DNA of 64,000 nt, taken from contig JAIUJO010000144.1 in NCBI GenBank assembly GCA_023846275.1, positions 315,001-379,000 on the forward strand, given 5' to 3'. A program made the translations under genes and the position numbers. This stretch comes from Vanilla planifolia. Taxonomy: Eukaryota > Streptophyta > Magnoliopsida > Asparagales > Orchidaceae. The notes below the pieces were generated by a model. The model was not told the origin of the DNA. It saw only the letters and a program-made list of their open reading frames with translations, and did not search any database. Below, in pieces: positions 35,685 through 50,850 of the stretch; the first letter of the stretch is position 1; every line of letters begins with the position of its first letter.

Positions 35685-36992
35685 GTATGTCAACATTGGT
35701 TTTCCTTGTGTATGCTTTTAGTATAATTTAATTAGGAATGGTTGAGAAAGTTTATATGTTGATACAATGGATGCCTAGATGCTTGATTGTAGCACCAAGG
35801 ACATTTGTTTTGCATCCTAAGATTTTGTTTATAATTGAGTATCAGAAATACATGCACCAACACCTACATAAGCATTTTGAAATGCTATCTCAATTTTTTT
35901 TGTTGAAAATTGATCCATATTTTTTGAAAGCCTAATGCTTTTTTCCTTTTTTTCAAAGATCCGAATTTTTTACCATAAAAGTATAAAGAGGTAAATCGCG
36001 ATGAGCTACAATTCATGTATGTGAAAGGACATGTTTGTCTTATTTTTTCATTTTCCACAAAATATTTTTTTTTTTGATTTTTTTGTGTTATATGAATCAG
36101 TGCATGACATTGTTAGGGCATGGAAGGCATTCGAAGCATAAGTAGAAAATGGAGAACAATCAACAACTAGGGCACACTAAGCTCTAATGGATGTAAGACT
36201 TTATAAGTGAGTGTCATATCCCTGGTTTGGAAGGCACTACGTCTTGATAACCTTGGCATAATGAAGGGAGATTTAATCTCAATCGATGCAATTTATGTTT
36301 AGGATCAAGATTGAATGATTTAATTTTTTTTATAAGAATTATTATTTATATAGATAAAATAAATTGATAAATTGACAACATAAACTTAACTAATTTCATT
36401 TATTCAAAAGGAAAGTATACATATTATTAATATAATTGTATTTGAAATAATAATATATTAGTGGTTATCTAAATCTAAATGATACAACACAATCAATACA
36501 ACTAAACTCTTAAATATTCATCCAAATTGATGGTCTAGTGTTGGAGGCGTGTGATGATTGGTATTTATTAATGAGATAGATTTAAAAGTGAATATATGAA
36601 ATAACTCTAAGTTTACAAAGCAAACTAATAGGTGAAATCTCTTGATAAAGCTTGAGCAATAAAGATTATGGTGTACACCTACACAAGGGAATATCAAGGG
36701 TTTATGGAATACATAATAACAATTTCTACCATAATATGGTCTCGTAGCTCATAAGAAGAGAAATGAAATATAAAACTAGTATATAAAGTATATCATGCTT
36801 GATGTTCTTAAATGAAAAAATTAAGACCTGCATCAATGTTCAAATCTTACTTCCAATTATTTAAATGTTTTTGACATGTCAATTGAATTAATGACAAAAA
36901 CATAAGTACCCACATAAGTTATGAATATCAACATTATGAATAACAAAATTTCAACTTATGAAATCGCTCGTTTAAATTTCAACTATACATAT
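35685..36992. other. Sequence after kinesin exon 2; no further motor exon found
   Basis: The P-loop exon (YGQTxSGKT) is not present in any plus-strand frame here. The ORF at 35,738-35,935 has no kinesin motif. The rest is AT-rich intron-like sequence. If the gene is functional this would be the first part of a very long intron 2. Confidence 0.5.
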
Positions 36993-38090
<1,098 letters not shown>

Positions 38091-39376
38091 TTGTTATGTT
38101 ATTTGTGTGAATGTTGCGTGTCTACACTCATGTTTTTCTCTATTTAAGGGAAAATAAAAGGCTAAATCACTGTGGTGTCATTATGTGTCATATCTTGATA
38201 ATATGAGAAAAATATATTACTTTGATAGCAAGCTAGAAATCAAGGCCAACTAATTTGACTTTGTATTATTAAAATAAAAAAGATATATGTTAGGGAAGAA
38301 TTTGGCAATAAGAACAAACAAGTCTTACTTAATTAAAAATATACACATCATTACACTAAATTTCATAATAAACACTTCTAATGTGAACAATATAATGTTA
38401 TTCATAGACAAAATTTTGAGGATGACTAGATAAGTAATTAACAAAATATAATAAAACACTTGAATAAACCAATATCAAAAAATAGTTTATTACTAATACT
38501 CTAATGGCAATTTACTAATCAAGTAATTTTGGTTTAAAAATACATATAAAGAAATTTTTGAGGTTCTAACCAATTAGTAGATGAAACTTCATGTTACAAC
38601 ATATATGACAAGGTGTTGGAGAATGAATGTTCACAAAATTTGTGTTGGAGAATGAATGTTCACAAAATTTATGTACATCAATATTATCAAATACGTAATT
38701 TTCAAACATCCCAAATAGACAACATTTACAACCATACTCATCATATAGCTATTTGGCATCATTATCCACTATATTCATGCAAAGAATACTATATGTATAT
38801 TCATATATGGAGTCATGCATCCTGCCATCCAATCTCAATAGCTCAAACGTAATATAATTACCATGTCGATTTGGGTTAGAAGGATGTTCACCACTATCCT
38901 GAAATAGAGAAGTCATGACTTATGATTTTTTTATAGGATCTACCAACCTTTATAAAACATAAGGATATCATTAACCATTATGTCCCACATACAATCATTG
39001 CCTTATGATCACTGGTGAAGTTATTTTAAATGATGTGCTATTACTATGCATCATGAGCTTCATATAAATCATTAATATTGTAAATAAACAATTATAATGT
39101 TATATGCATTGAATCGGGAAAGAAGTCATATGTGAATAAAGTAAGAACAAAAATAACCATTATGTCACTACATATCATTTACTAACCTTGGAGATCATAC
39201 ACCAATCACAAGTATACATATCACATAACAATTTACATCTAAATTTTTTTTATACTTAAGATAAATAGTTACAGCAAAACAATGCCTTACTTGAATTTTA
39301 ATATTTTTTTGAATGCGTATATTAAACTTTATTTATCATGTGTCATTGAATTAAGGAGAGTCTTTACAATAAAAGC
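38091..39376. other. AT-rich stretch with no recognisable gene
   Basis: No domain or RNA gene is seen. It contains a two-copy 28-bp direct repeat at 38,615-38,672. The ORF at 38,613-38,852 begins in that repeat and has no motif. Confidence 0.5.
38615..38672. repeat. 28-bp direct repeat, two copies
   Basis: ttggagaatgaatgttcacaa and the following bases occur twice back to back, with one or two differences. Confidence 0.85.
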
Positions 39377-39955
39377 CATAATTTTTCTCTAATAGGTAAA
39401 ACTCGCATATCGCAAAATGTACTATCCTAAATAGCATTATAATTTGCAAATCAATTTGCACAAATTTACATGTGAACTACATATTTGTGACATCTAGCTA
39501 ACAACATATTTACTTGCATGGATAACACAAATAGAAATTTGGTACCAATTGCTAAATTAATTATTGTACCTAAATAAATAAGAATGTTAAAAAACAATCA
39601 TGAAGAGATGATTATTTATTTGTTTGAGATTTAGAGATCAAAGAAAGAGCATGTGACCAACAAAAGACATAATTTTTCTCTAATAGGTAAAACTCACATA
39701 TTGAGAAATTCTCTATGCTAAATAGCACTATAATTTGCAAGTCAATTTGCATAATTTTTTATGTGAACTACATATATGTGACATCTAGTTAACAACATAT
39801 TTACTTTCATGGACAACACTAATTGTAATTTCATACTAATTGCTAAATTAATTGTTGTACCTAAATAAATAAGAAATTTAATAAACAATCATGATGATGT
39901 GTTTGTTAATTTGTTTGAGATTTTGAGATCAAACAAAGTGCAAGCATGTGAGCAA
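39377..39955. repeat. Tandem repeat, period 291, two units
   Basis: cataatttttctctaatagg starts units at 39,377 and 39,668. The two units match along their length with moderate divergence (for example actcgcatatcgcaaaatgt against actcacatattgagaaattc). No coding content. The second unit also begins again after the gap as part of the 2.07-kb copy. Confidence 0.85.
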
Positions 39956-41656
39956 GAAGTTTTATGTGCAGACCTTGGATCTAGGAAAAAAATATGGCAA
40001 TGGGGCTACAAGAGGACAATTTAATATGTAGTTGTTACAAATAAAAGAGGCTATCCACCCTGTACAAGAAAAGCTATAACCTCAAACATAGGAGAATGGT
40101 AGTTATTGGGGAGTAGAGAAGATGATCCGGCTATTGTTAATGTTAGGGCTGGTCTAGTTGGGGAACATGTACAACCTATTTGTTATTCATGTATAAATTA
40201 ATGCATTTTGAATTAAGTTGTACGCTTATAATTTTTTTAACAATGCATGTATTTATATAATAATTGACTAAAACATAAAGATTGGAAAACTACGAAAATC
40301 TAGTTTCCTATATTGTACATGAATTGTTAAGTATAATAGGTTGTTTTTTAGTGTATGGTACGTCAACCCTAGACATATCTTGTATAGATAGTATGTGGAC
40401 TTCATAGAGAAATATAAGTAATATGTCAAGGGTATAAAGACAAAACAAAGAATTATGTACAATACATGAATTTTTATATATGATACAACGAGTTTATGAG
40501 GGCCAACTAGAAAATTACATACAATATGTGAATTGCTATGTATGATAGTTTGACTCCATGTACAATACAAGAAGAATAAGAATTGCACATAGTAGAGAGT
40601 TATACCTTATATTGACATACTATATGCCGAGGTGATATATAGTGCTTCAACCGTTGTAAGTTTCCTGAAAGAATTAAAAATTATCTGCGAACTTTTTGGA
40701 TACTTAAATGGTTGTGGAGAAACAAAGTTTTAAAAGAGTTATTATGAGAAGATATTTAAGATTTAATTTTTATATTTATTGGGAAAGTTTTTTTAGAATT
40801 AAATACATGATGAATTGAATTTTAAGTTTTGGGATTTATTTACTATATATATGAATTAAAATTTTGTGGAATTTATTTTGGAATATGACTTAAAATTTTT
40901 TTGTGTGCATTATGGAGTTTGGAAATTAAAAGATGTGTGAGGAAGAAGAGAACCATTCTAATAACAAAATGGCCATGATAGCTCATGGGAAAGGAGATTA
41001 ATTGAAGGGAGAGTATATAAGGGATATAATTTATGAGAGTTTTTATGCTAGCTAAAAATGAGAAGAATGTGAGAATGAATCAAGCAAATTGTCTTACGGA
41101 GAAATTCTTAAGCTTACGTTCCCCACACCTTGTAGGCAATATAGACCATTTCCAAGTAGACTGCTACTTAGACAAGATTGGAATGTTATTTAGCAGTGTG
41201 GCATGTTGGACCACAAGAGAGCTGTTTTGGTGGTATTATTATTAGATAATGTTGCTAGGCATTGGCGATAAGGCAATTTAGAATCTTATTTGAAGGAAGA
41301 GCACATTTTAAAATATCTCGAAGGGAATTTTATCAAGCTTTTTTGGAATTTTATATCCTAGAGTTGGTCACAGGAAATATGAGAGATGAGGCTGGTCATG
41401 TATGCCTTGGAATTATTGCTGAAAGAGATGTAAATTTTTATGGAAGGATCTATGAGAGAATTAATTATTTATTTTATTTTCTAAATTAACTCTTGTACGA
41501 ACATGCTAGGAGTATTTTATGGATTTTTAAGTTGGCACAACATTTTTAACATGCATGGCATGACATATGTGACTAATTTTCATTATATTAGGAAAAATAA
41601 AAAAGAAATGGAAATTTTATTTATGTAAATAAGATATTATTTTTATGGGTATCAAA
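39587..41656. repeat. 2.07-kb near-identical copy left of the gap
   Basis: The sequence from taaaaaacaatcatgaagag to atcaaa at the gap edge recurs from 41,680 to about 43,749 (offset 2,093). I count roughly 30 single-base or one-base-indel differences, about 1.4%. The copy includes a TATA-like tatataagg at about 41,016 and two open frames at 41,033-41,245 and 41,262-41,489; the second starts with TTG. No protein family is recognised in them. Confidence 0.95.
40455..40570. repeat. Imperfect ~63-bp direct repeat of a tgtacaatacatgaat-type motif
   Basis: tgtacaatacatgaattttta at 40,455 and catacaatatgtgaattgcta at 40,518, each followed by tatgata, with a third partial copy (tgtacaatacaag) at about 40,560 and a related ttgtacatgaattgt near 40,313. 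The minus-strand 106-codon ORF over it (40,268-40,588) has no recognised domain. Confidence 0.6.
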
Positions 41657-41679
41657 NNNNNNNNNNNNNNNNNNNNNNN
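41657..41679. other. Assembly gap, 23 N
   Basis: A run of 23 N bases. Sequence on both sides is the same 2.07-kb segment. Confidence 1.
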
Positions 41680-43749
41680 TTAAAAACAATCATGAAGAGA
41701 TGATTATTTATTTGTTTGAGATTTAGAGATCAAAGAAAGAGCATGTGACCAACAAAAGACATAATTTTTCTCTAATAGGTAAAACTCACATATTGAGAAA
41801 TTCTCTATGCTAAATAGCACTATAATTTGCAAGTCAATTTGCATAATTTTTTATGTGAACTACATATATGTGACATCTAGTTAACAACATATTTACTTTC
41901 ATAGACAACACTAATTGTAATTTCATACTAATTGCTAAATTAATTGTTGTACCTAAATAAACAAGAAATTTAATAAACAATCATGATGATGTGTTTGTTA
42001 ATTTGTTTGAGATTTTGAGATCAAAGAAAGTGCAAGCATGTGAGCAAGAAGTTTTATGTGCAGACCTTGGATCTAGGAAAAAAATATGGCAATGGGGCTA
42101 CAAGAGGACAATTTAATATGTAGTTGTTACAAATAAAAGAGGGTGTCCACCCTGTACAAGAAAAGCTATAACCTCAAACATAGGAGAATGGTAGTTAATG
42201 GGGAGTAGAGAAGATGATCCCCACTATTATTAATGTTAGGGCTGGTCTAGTTGGGGAACATGTACAACCTATTTGTTATTCATGTATAAATTAATGCATT
42301 TTGAATTAAGTTGTACGCTTATAATTTTTTTAACAATGCATGTATTTATATAATAATTGACTAAAACATAAAGATTGGAAAACTACGAAAATCTAGTTTC
42401 CAATATTGTACATGAATTGTTAAGTATAATAGGTTGTTTTTTAGTGTATGGTACGTCAACCCTAGACATATCTTGTATAGATAGTATGTGGACTTCATAG
42501 AGAAATATAAGTAATATGTCAAGGGTATAAAGACAAAACAAAGAATTATGTACAATACATGAATTTTTATATATGATACAACGAGTTTTTGAGGGCCAAC
42601 TAGAAAATTACATACAATATGTGAATTGCTATGTATGATAGTTTGACTCCATGTACAATACAAGAAGAATAAGAATTGCACATAGTAGAGAGTTATACCT
42701 TATATTGACATACTATATGCCGAGGTGATATATAGTGCTTCAACCGTTGTAAGTTTCCTGAAAGAATTAAAAATTATCTACGAACTTTTTGGATACTTAA
42801 ATGGTTGTGGAGAAACAAAGTTTTAAAAGAGTTATTATGAGAAGATATTTAAGATTTAATTTTTATATTTATTGGGAAAGTTTTTTTAGAATTAAATACA
42901 TGATGAATTGAATTTTAAGTTTTGGGATTTATTTACTATATATATGAATTAAAATTTTGTTGAATTTATTTTAGAATATGACTTGAAATTTTTTTGTGTG
43001 CATTATGGAGTTTGGAAATTAAAAGCTGTGTGAGGAAGAAAGAACCATTCTAATAACAAAATGGCCATGATAGCTCATGGGAAAGGAGATTAATTGAAGG
43101 GAGAGTATATAAGGGATATAATTTATGAGAGTTTTTATGCTAGCTAAAAATGAGAAGAATGTGAGAATGAATCAAGCAAATTGTCTTATGGAGAAATTCT
43201 TAAGCCTAAGTTCCCCCACACCTTGTAGGCAATATAGACCATTTCCAAGTAGACTGCTACTTAGACAAGATTGAAATGTTATTTAGCAGTGTGGCATGTT
43301 GGACCACAAGAGAGTTGTTTTGGTGGTATTATTATTAGATAATGTTGCTAGGCATTGGCGATAAGGCAATTTAGAATCTTATTTGAAGGAAGAGCACATT
43401 TTAAAATATCTCGAAGGGAATTTTATCAAGCTTTTTTGGAATTTTATATCCTAGAGTTGGTTACAGGAAATATGAGAGATGAGGCTGGTCATGTATGCCT
43501 TGGAATTATTGCTGAAAGAGATGTAACTTTTTATGGAAGGGTCTATGAGAGAATTAATTATTTATTTTATTTTCTAAATTAACTCTTGTACGAACATGCT
43601 AGGAGTATTTTATGGATTTTTAAGTTGGCACAACATTTTTAACATGCATGGCATGACATATGTGACTAATTTTCATTATATTAGGAAAAAAAAAATAGAA
43701 ATGGAAATTTTATTTATGTAAATAAGATATTATTTTTATGGGTATCAAA
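41680..43749. repeat. 2.07-kb near-identical copy right of the gap
   Basis: Counterpart of 39,587-41,656, continuing into unique sequence (attataaaagtaaaac) after 43,749. The frame equivalent to 41,262-41,489 stays open at 43,355-43,582 with two amino-acid changes. The frame equivalent to 41,033-41,245 is broken by an extra C in the run near 43,212. Confidence 0.95.
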
Positions 43750-46700
43750 ATTATAAAAGTAAAACAAAGATTTGTCTTAAGATTAAGGCTCTTATATTAA
43801 AAGATGTCATTTTTTTAACAAATGGTTTTATCACATTTTGAAGTATCATTCAGTGTTGGAATTTAATAATAGCACCAATAATGTGTTGTATCTCGCTCCT
43901 GGTTATTGTTTAGAGGTGAAAACTAATTTTAAAAGATATGTAGCTTTCCTTTTGAAGATTAAAGTGTAACTGTTAATAGAAAGGAAAGGGAAAATGGTTG
44001 AATATTAGAAAATATTGAATTAAAAGTGGGCTTGTGTTATAATCAAAGTTTAAAATAAGGGTCAAAATAATTACAAAGCATATTTAAGATGATTTAATTT
44101 AAAGTATGGAAACATTGCATTGATTTATTAATCTTATTTTAGATAACTTACAATTGATATAAAATATTTAGTTATTAGTATCAAACATATTTCATGACCT
44201 AACCTTGTAGTGCATTATATTTTTCTTAGATATTTTTTGTCTGTTGAGCTCATGATTTTTGGCTAAAACTTTTATGAAATGAAGACATATCATAGCCAAA
44301 TTGTTGACTCATTATTTGTTCCTATAGAAATCATACAACAATTACAAGTATATTTTAACATGTTCAAGAAAAGAGATTTTAATGAAACATGACATGTTGA
44401 TGATTTTAAGATATAATAAAAATAAGTAGCATATAAAATTTTTTTATCTTATATGAATAAACAAATGAGAGTCTTTAATAATGAGAGGTACACTTGTGAT
44501 AAGAATATAAGGGAGCAATGAGTGTGATATTTCCTTTCTAGTTTCTTATGTTTGCTTATATGGTTGTGCTAGAATTTTGTTGATATTTGTTGCATGTGAT
44601 GTTGTGACAATTATATGTATTTTGATATTTGATAGAATAATTATCTTTATTTTCATTGTAAGAATTATTAAAATTATACGAATCATGTTTTGTGAAAGAG
44701 ATTTAAATTGTTATTTTTTTGAGCAATGAACTTGGTTTAAAAAAATGACAAAAAGGTTTTCAAAATAAAATTATTTTCTAAATAAAGATTTTCTATTTCT
44801 CAAAAAATAAGGATTAAATTTTTTGATAGTCATAAAAAGGAACTTAAGTATGGTACCACTTGTTTGATGCTCAAGATTGCATGAGTGTGCAAGCAAAGTT
44901 TCTATACAAAAAAATGCAAAACTATTTATGAATTCATCAACCAATTAGAGATGAGTATCCTTTCATCTTATGATAAGAGTGGCTTTCTTAAGTCAAGCAA
45001 CATTAAGTATCACATCATGTATGGGTTGAGTGGCCAATTTAGCATAAATAGTGCATAAAATTAATGCAATATCTTTGCTTATAATCTAAAGTTCCATTCT
45101 TTCACTAATTGTGACAACCCACTTTATCACAATATGTCATCACAAATATTTAAGATGTTATATTTTTAAGTTATGCAACCTCAAAACAACATAGTGATCG
45201 CCAAAAATTTGTTGGTACTTGGGCTAAGACGATTAACATTATCATACAACATTGTGCTAGCATTCTTCATTCTGGAGGGTTTTAGGTAAAATATCTCGTT
45301 TGTTGACACAAAATAGTGTATCAAGTTTACCCATTGAAAGTGTAAATTCTCCTTGGAGATGAGATATTCATGATCATAAATATTGTCTTTTCATGACAAT
45401 TAATTAGCATCAAGGTCAAGTCTTATTTTATTGAAAGGTTTCTGACTGAAATTGCATCCCCAACTTTATTTTCAACAACTTTTGTTGGAGTTAGATCTTC
45501 TAATCAAGTAATCTATTTACTCTAACTTGTTTAAGTTATTAAATTGTGAGAAAAGTGAAAGTACATTAATAAGCATAGGTGCCTTAAGCTTTTGTAAAAG
45601 GTTGAAAAAGGCCAAGTTTGAGGGAGTTCATGTTGCAAAGCTTTGTATAAATGCAAACTATGTAGTTTTAATCATTATGTTCACTTGTTTTGACATCAAT
45701 TGTAACAATGTTGATCATGCATATGAAGAAGATGTTTAAATGCTTTCTTAATAACCAACACAATGGTATTTTCATAGTTTATAATGCAAAAGTTGACAAC
45801 TGTGAAGCAAAGAGTTGTGCATTCGTTGCATAAAATAATCCAAGGGGACCATTCTTTTTGGATCAAATTGTCATTTGTTGATAGTTGGAACATCTTCATC
45901 ATTTCTTGTCTGAAAGGAATGATATAAATGCTTTATTTCCTTCGGCATGTTTTTGTTGGGTGATGAGTTAGTTTAAAAATTTGAAACAATGAGGGATGTT
46001 GTGGTAATAGAAGTTTTACTTGAATGTCCATTGAGTTTTTTTAGTTGCACTACACAATGCAAGTTATATACAATCAACCAAGATTTTGCTATATGCGATA
46101 TAATACTATTATGCATCTTTGTCTTTAAATAATTAATGGCACAATTAGGGAAAACTCAGTATCTAAGAATGCACAAGACAAAAGTTTGACTTGAGATACT
46201 TAAGTACAACATTCATGTTAAAAACATATTCAAAATACATGAATAAGACCTTTATTGTTTTTCTTACCAAATATCAAATTAATTATTAGGCCTAAATAAT
46301 TAATTTAACAAATTATTTAAAATTTTTGTTCTTGTAAATATGGAACTTGGAAAATAACCCAAAGACATCTTTTGTTTCCTCTCTAAAAGTTTAACATTAA
46401 TTAATCAATTAACTAGAAATGAAAATTAGAAACCATAAGATAATACATGAGATGATTCATACGATGAGGTGAAGAAGAAAAGGAAGAATGGAAAGGTGAG
46501 GGATAAGGAAGTGAACTCATAGTATTCGACTATGATGGAATCTATGGCAATGAGGAAACTTGTGACCTCTTATGGTAGTGGCTAATGGAGCTCCATTAGT
46601 GAAAGGAGGAGGCTACGATTTTAAGAAATGATGAAACAAATAGTGGAAGTGGAAAGAGTTGCACATGAAGGCAATTATGGTTTGTAGAAGAGTGGGTGTT

Positions 46701-47145
46701 TGTATGGATGGCAAATTAGTCGAGATTTATTCACTAAATTCTTCTCGATTAAGAAGGCAGTCTTAGTTGGAAGGCAGAGGCACGTTGTAGTGTCTAGCCT
46801 TATTGGTTTAGGTTGATTTCAACTTTTTTGTATTATAATAAAGCCATACTTGATGTCTCAAGTGCCAAAAAGGTAAGCCTTTGATGTATATGATGCAGTT
46901 GATATCGTTGAGGTTGTATATATTGTTAACATGATATGATTGTTTTGAGGAATTTCTACTATTTTATAATTATGAATGCATCCTACAAAATTTTCCAAAG
47001 TGTTCAGAAAATGCACGATGACTTGTCTCTGGGTAAAGCTTGCTTCAAAGGATAGTTGAACTTAATTGATGAAGTGTGTTAATGACCTTGAAATATTTCC
47101 AAGCTTATCTATTAGTTATCGAGGAGTGTTAGAGTCAACAACCCA
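43750..47145. other. AT-rich stretch with no recognisable gene
   Basis: ORFs at 45,527-45,739 (plus) and 45,696-45,902 (minus) lack motifs. A purine-rich part near 46,460-46,660 (gaagaagaaaaggaagaatgg) could be a retroelement 5' untranslated region, but nothing confirms this. Confidence 0.45.
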
Positions 47146-50100
47146 GCATGTCGATGGGGCCCACAACCCAACTTGCACAAACCTTTACACATGTTGTACC
47201 ATCCAGCTTCTGCTTCATCCTGAGCCATACTTCACCATACATTGCTCCTTGTGGTTGCTAATTGAGACAATTCTATCATGGAAGATGGCAAATCCCTTAA
47301 TGGAGTAGCTTTTAATACTTGCCCAAACTATCAAAAGTGATGAATAGAGTTAATAAACTGCACTTTTGTCCATGCACATAGAATCACTATGAGTACCACT
47401 ATAATAATGAATGCAAGAAAGTAGAAAATTTTTTGAAACTTACTTGGCATCTTTGGGAGTGTAAAGATGAATCTAATATGACATAGGTCTATGTCTCATT
47501 GATCATGAAACTTTGTGGAGAAAGTAAAATGCTATAACTTCTGTAATGTGGCATCCAACTTCCATAATTGGCAATATGAAGCATTTCAACCATGTAGCTA
47601 AGCAAGCCTCAAAGAGGCATGAGGCAAATCACATAGTACCATTCAAGGTGCCACACAAAATTTTGCGATAAGTGGAGAAAGTGGAGCTACTAAGTGGAGC
47701 AAACTAAGCAAGCAGGAAGCATGTATTGGGTTTTTTTGAAACATTTATGATGTCTCTTTGTTTGAAGGGATGAATTTGTTGCAACATAAGGTTGGACCTT
47801 AGCGGATCATAATAGAAATGTCATTCTATCAGTTACAATGCCTCACCACAATTTTAAGTCTTATTCAAAGTAATTTACCCACCATTCATCCTTATCTATC
47901 ATTTCTTTTTGTGCCCATGCCATCAGACTTTCTACAACACTAAGTGATCCCATGGTAATGTGCCCTTAGGGTGCAAAACCCGTACTTTCTACCATCAGGT
48001 GAGTGATTGGCCTAGGAATCACATATTAGCATGAATTTTGACTTAGAGGCGTTCAGTCATAAATTTGCACAACACAGCTTTGCATCCTCAACTTTCCAAC
48101 CAAGCATATTAATCAATTGAGTGAATCAATGGTTCCTCTCATGCTAGATTGAATTACTATCAAGACACATTCATTAGTATGGTCAAATAAAAATGTGTCA
48201 TGATGACCTAAACCAAGCTCATGTTCCCTATTGATATGTGAACAATCTAAGACTTGATGAATTCTACTTCCTATTGATAAGAAGAGCATACATATAAGAA
48301 TCAAAAAGCAACACTGCTATGAATTGTTGGCAACCACAAACTAGTTATATGGGAGGTTACTTTATTGACACATCTACCTTCAAATTTTGAAAGGAAAAAA
48401 GGATCAATAGGCCATGCTTTCGTGGTTCATATTCATACTAGAAATTTGAATAAAATGAGCTTTTAGCCATTTGTTTTAGATGACACTTTTGTTCTTGTTG
48501 GGCTCAACTTAAAACACATATATTTTTCTTTAATAGATACCAAATAAACTCCCGACTTATCTATATCTTCTGTTTGGATGAACCCATTGAGGAAAAACTT
48601 GAGCCAAAAATAGGAGTTGGGCCCCATCTACATCTCATAGAAAAATAAAAAAACCTTTATATTAGTGTCAATTCGATGTCGTTGGCATGCTGACTCCCAC
48701 TTTTATTACAACTCTCAAATATTTTCATAAAGTCATGCTAGAGTTGAGCCAAACATAGTCTCCTTTCCTTACTAATTTTGTCAATACCATTCCATTAATT
48801 GAGGTTTCATTTCTTAGTAGTTAGGGACAATATGAATCTCATTAATCCATTCATGTGCTTCACTAATTAGATGTCGAGAAATGTTTCTACCATAAGGGAT
48901 TCATCATTACTTTGATCGTTTAGGCACACTTGGTTGAATTTTTTTCACTTTGAAATTCAGTCCACTAAGTAAAATTCGCATTGATGGGGAGCATCACAAT
49001 GCTTTGTTTCAATTAAAAAGTTAGATACCCCATGTCCATACATGTTCTAAGTTGATCATTTGTTGCTCAATGAAGGCTACTGCAAGGTCTACTCCTAATT
49101 CACCCCTCAATGTTTTAGCTTTTAATGCAATTTATGACATTGTTTTGGCAGCTTCCCCAAATAACTTAACTCATTGATATTGTCTTATGTAGTAATAGAG
49201 TACAAATCAATTGGGGCTATCACTATCCTATTTCCTTTTCCTAGAGGCTTGATCCCACTCCATTACTAAGGATGTATCTCTAAACAATAATTTGTGCTTC
49301 AAGCAGCCTTATTTTCACACTTGGTTGGTTTTGCCTTGCTTATCATTACTATAAGAGTCCTTATAAGTTTGTTCACCTCCACATATTTATATGCTTAATA
49401 TTAATGGGTAGCCTCAACAAACATGGAGTCACGATTCCACACCATGAAGCATGGAGTTGGATTTGTTAGCGGTATCTAGTTGTCACACTACAATATCAAT
49501 TCCCACTAGCCAAAACCACTTCCTAATGACATCCTCCATTTACTCACTAATAATGGATTATCGGCTATTGAATCAACATGACATGCTATAGAACAGGGTT
49601 CCATTGATTATGTCAAAATAAGGGATGCATCAAAATTAGTGACTCTTAGCTTTCAAAGCAAGTGATGTCACATTGCATTGTTGTAGGTATACCCTTAGCT
49701 TGCATCCTTGGGCACAACTAGCATTAAAAAATTGGAATATTCATGGGACGATATAATTCAAAATATGTATCACATTTCGCAAACTTCTTCACTAATACAA
49801 GCTCTGATATATCCTTTGTCAAGAGTCATTCAGGGATCGATTACTAAACCCGTTAAATCGATGGCACACAAGATACACATTGCCAACTTAACAGTTTCTC
49901 TCCGTTAACACAAGTTTATGCCCACAGGCTATTATTTATTTCCCACAATATCAAGCTCCACATAAAAACAAGAGCATGCATGATGGAAGAATATGACATC
50001 AAGTATTTGTCACACCCTAAGAAGTTATACAAACTGCTCAAGGATTTGTGGCTCTCATCAATGAATCGTTCATAAGTTTACATATGGAAGCCTTGTTACA

Positions 50101-50850
50101 ACTATTCGATCCTGTAAATCTTAACATTTGATGGACTACTTGCAAAGTCACACATGATAAACAATCTATGTCATAGTGATCTTAGTAGATGGCCAGACAA
50201 TTCAATCAGTAAAAGTGATAGACAGTGTGTACAAAGGGTACAGATGTAGTTATCACTAGTTGATAACTTGTGCTTACTAGGAATTTGTCACTATGAAATT
50301 TTCATCAGAACATCTAAGACTTTGGATAGAGGAAATGGACTCACTGACTATATTAGTGTTGCACACATGTGGCTTAGAGCTTCGATGGGAACTACAAACC
50401 TATTATTTCCTTAAACTTCTATGGCCTACTTAGTTGTAATCCCTCTAAGAGGCTAATCACATAGCTTGCACCTCATTTAGCTTATTAGTATGTTGAGGTC
50501 TAAATCATTAATGGAATTAACCAGTCAAATGCATCTCCCAGCTAAGAATGGCCAAGCCCCACCATTGATCGAATAAAGAAGATCTCTTAATCTATCAATC
50601 CTGGCTATGTTTGGACCAATAACCTTTCCCATGCTAACTTAAATTAATTCATAGGCTTAGATTCTAATGGTGGCCTTCTACCAATTGTTTTTAAGTTTTA
50701 GCCTTGCAACCATACTTTCTTGAAAATTCTAGGTGGATATAATTATTCGAAGACTTGTTTATTGATCACATTCTCTATTGTTTACAAACATTGAAATGGA
50801 CATAGTATCATCTATTCTCTGATTCAGTGTGGTACTATGATTATTGATGG
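47146..50850. repeat. Diverged ~3.6-kb block, copy 1, directly before a LINE
   Basis: Collinear with 57,890-61,600. Clear anchors are 47,365-47,400 (cacatagaatcactatgagta) with 58,184, 48,155-48,230 (gacacattcattagtatggt, then aaaccaagctcatgttcc) with 59,000-59,070, and 48,380-48,430 (ttcaaattttgaaag, then caataggccatgctttc) with 59,180-59,225. No coding frame is shared between the copies; the ORFs at 47,066-47,308, 48,113-48,304 and 49,708-49,908 are not conserved. The family is unknown. Confidence 0.75.

Noticed and set aside
39377-39955. CRISPR-like or satellite array
   Set aside because: There are only two units of 291 bases with moderate divergence and no spacers. It is a simple tandem duplication.
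40268-40588. 106-codon minus-strand ORF, repeated at 42,361-42,681
   Set aside because: It is conserved only because the whole 2.07-kb segment is present twice at about 98.6% identity. Its translation is hydrophobic and Tyr/Leu-rich with no motif, and it lies over a short internal repeat.
39587-43749. Two LTRs of one retrotransposon
   Set aside because: The copies are separated only by the 23-N gap, there is no internal coding region, and the ends lack a TG..CA pattern. An unmerged contig overlap explains the layout better.
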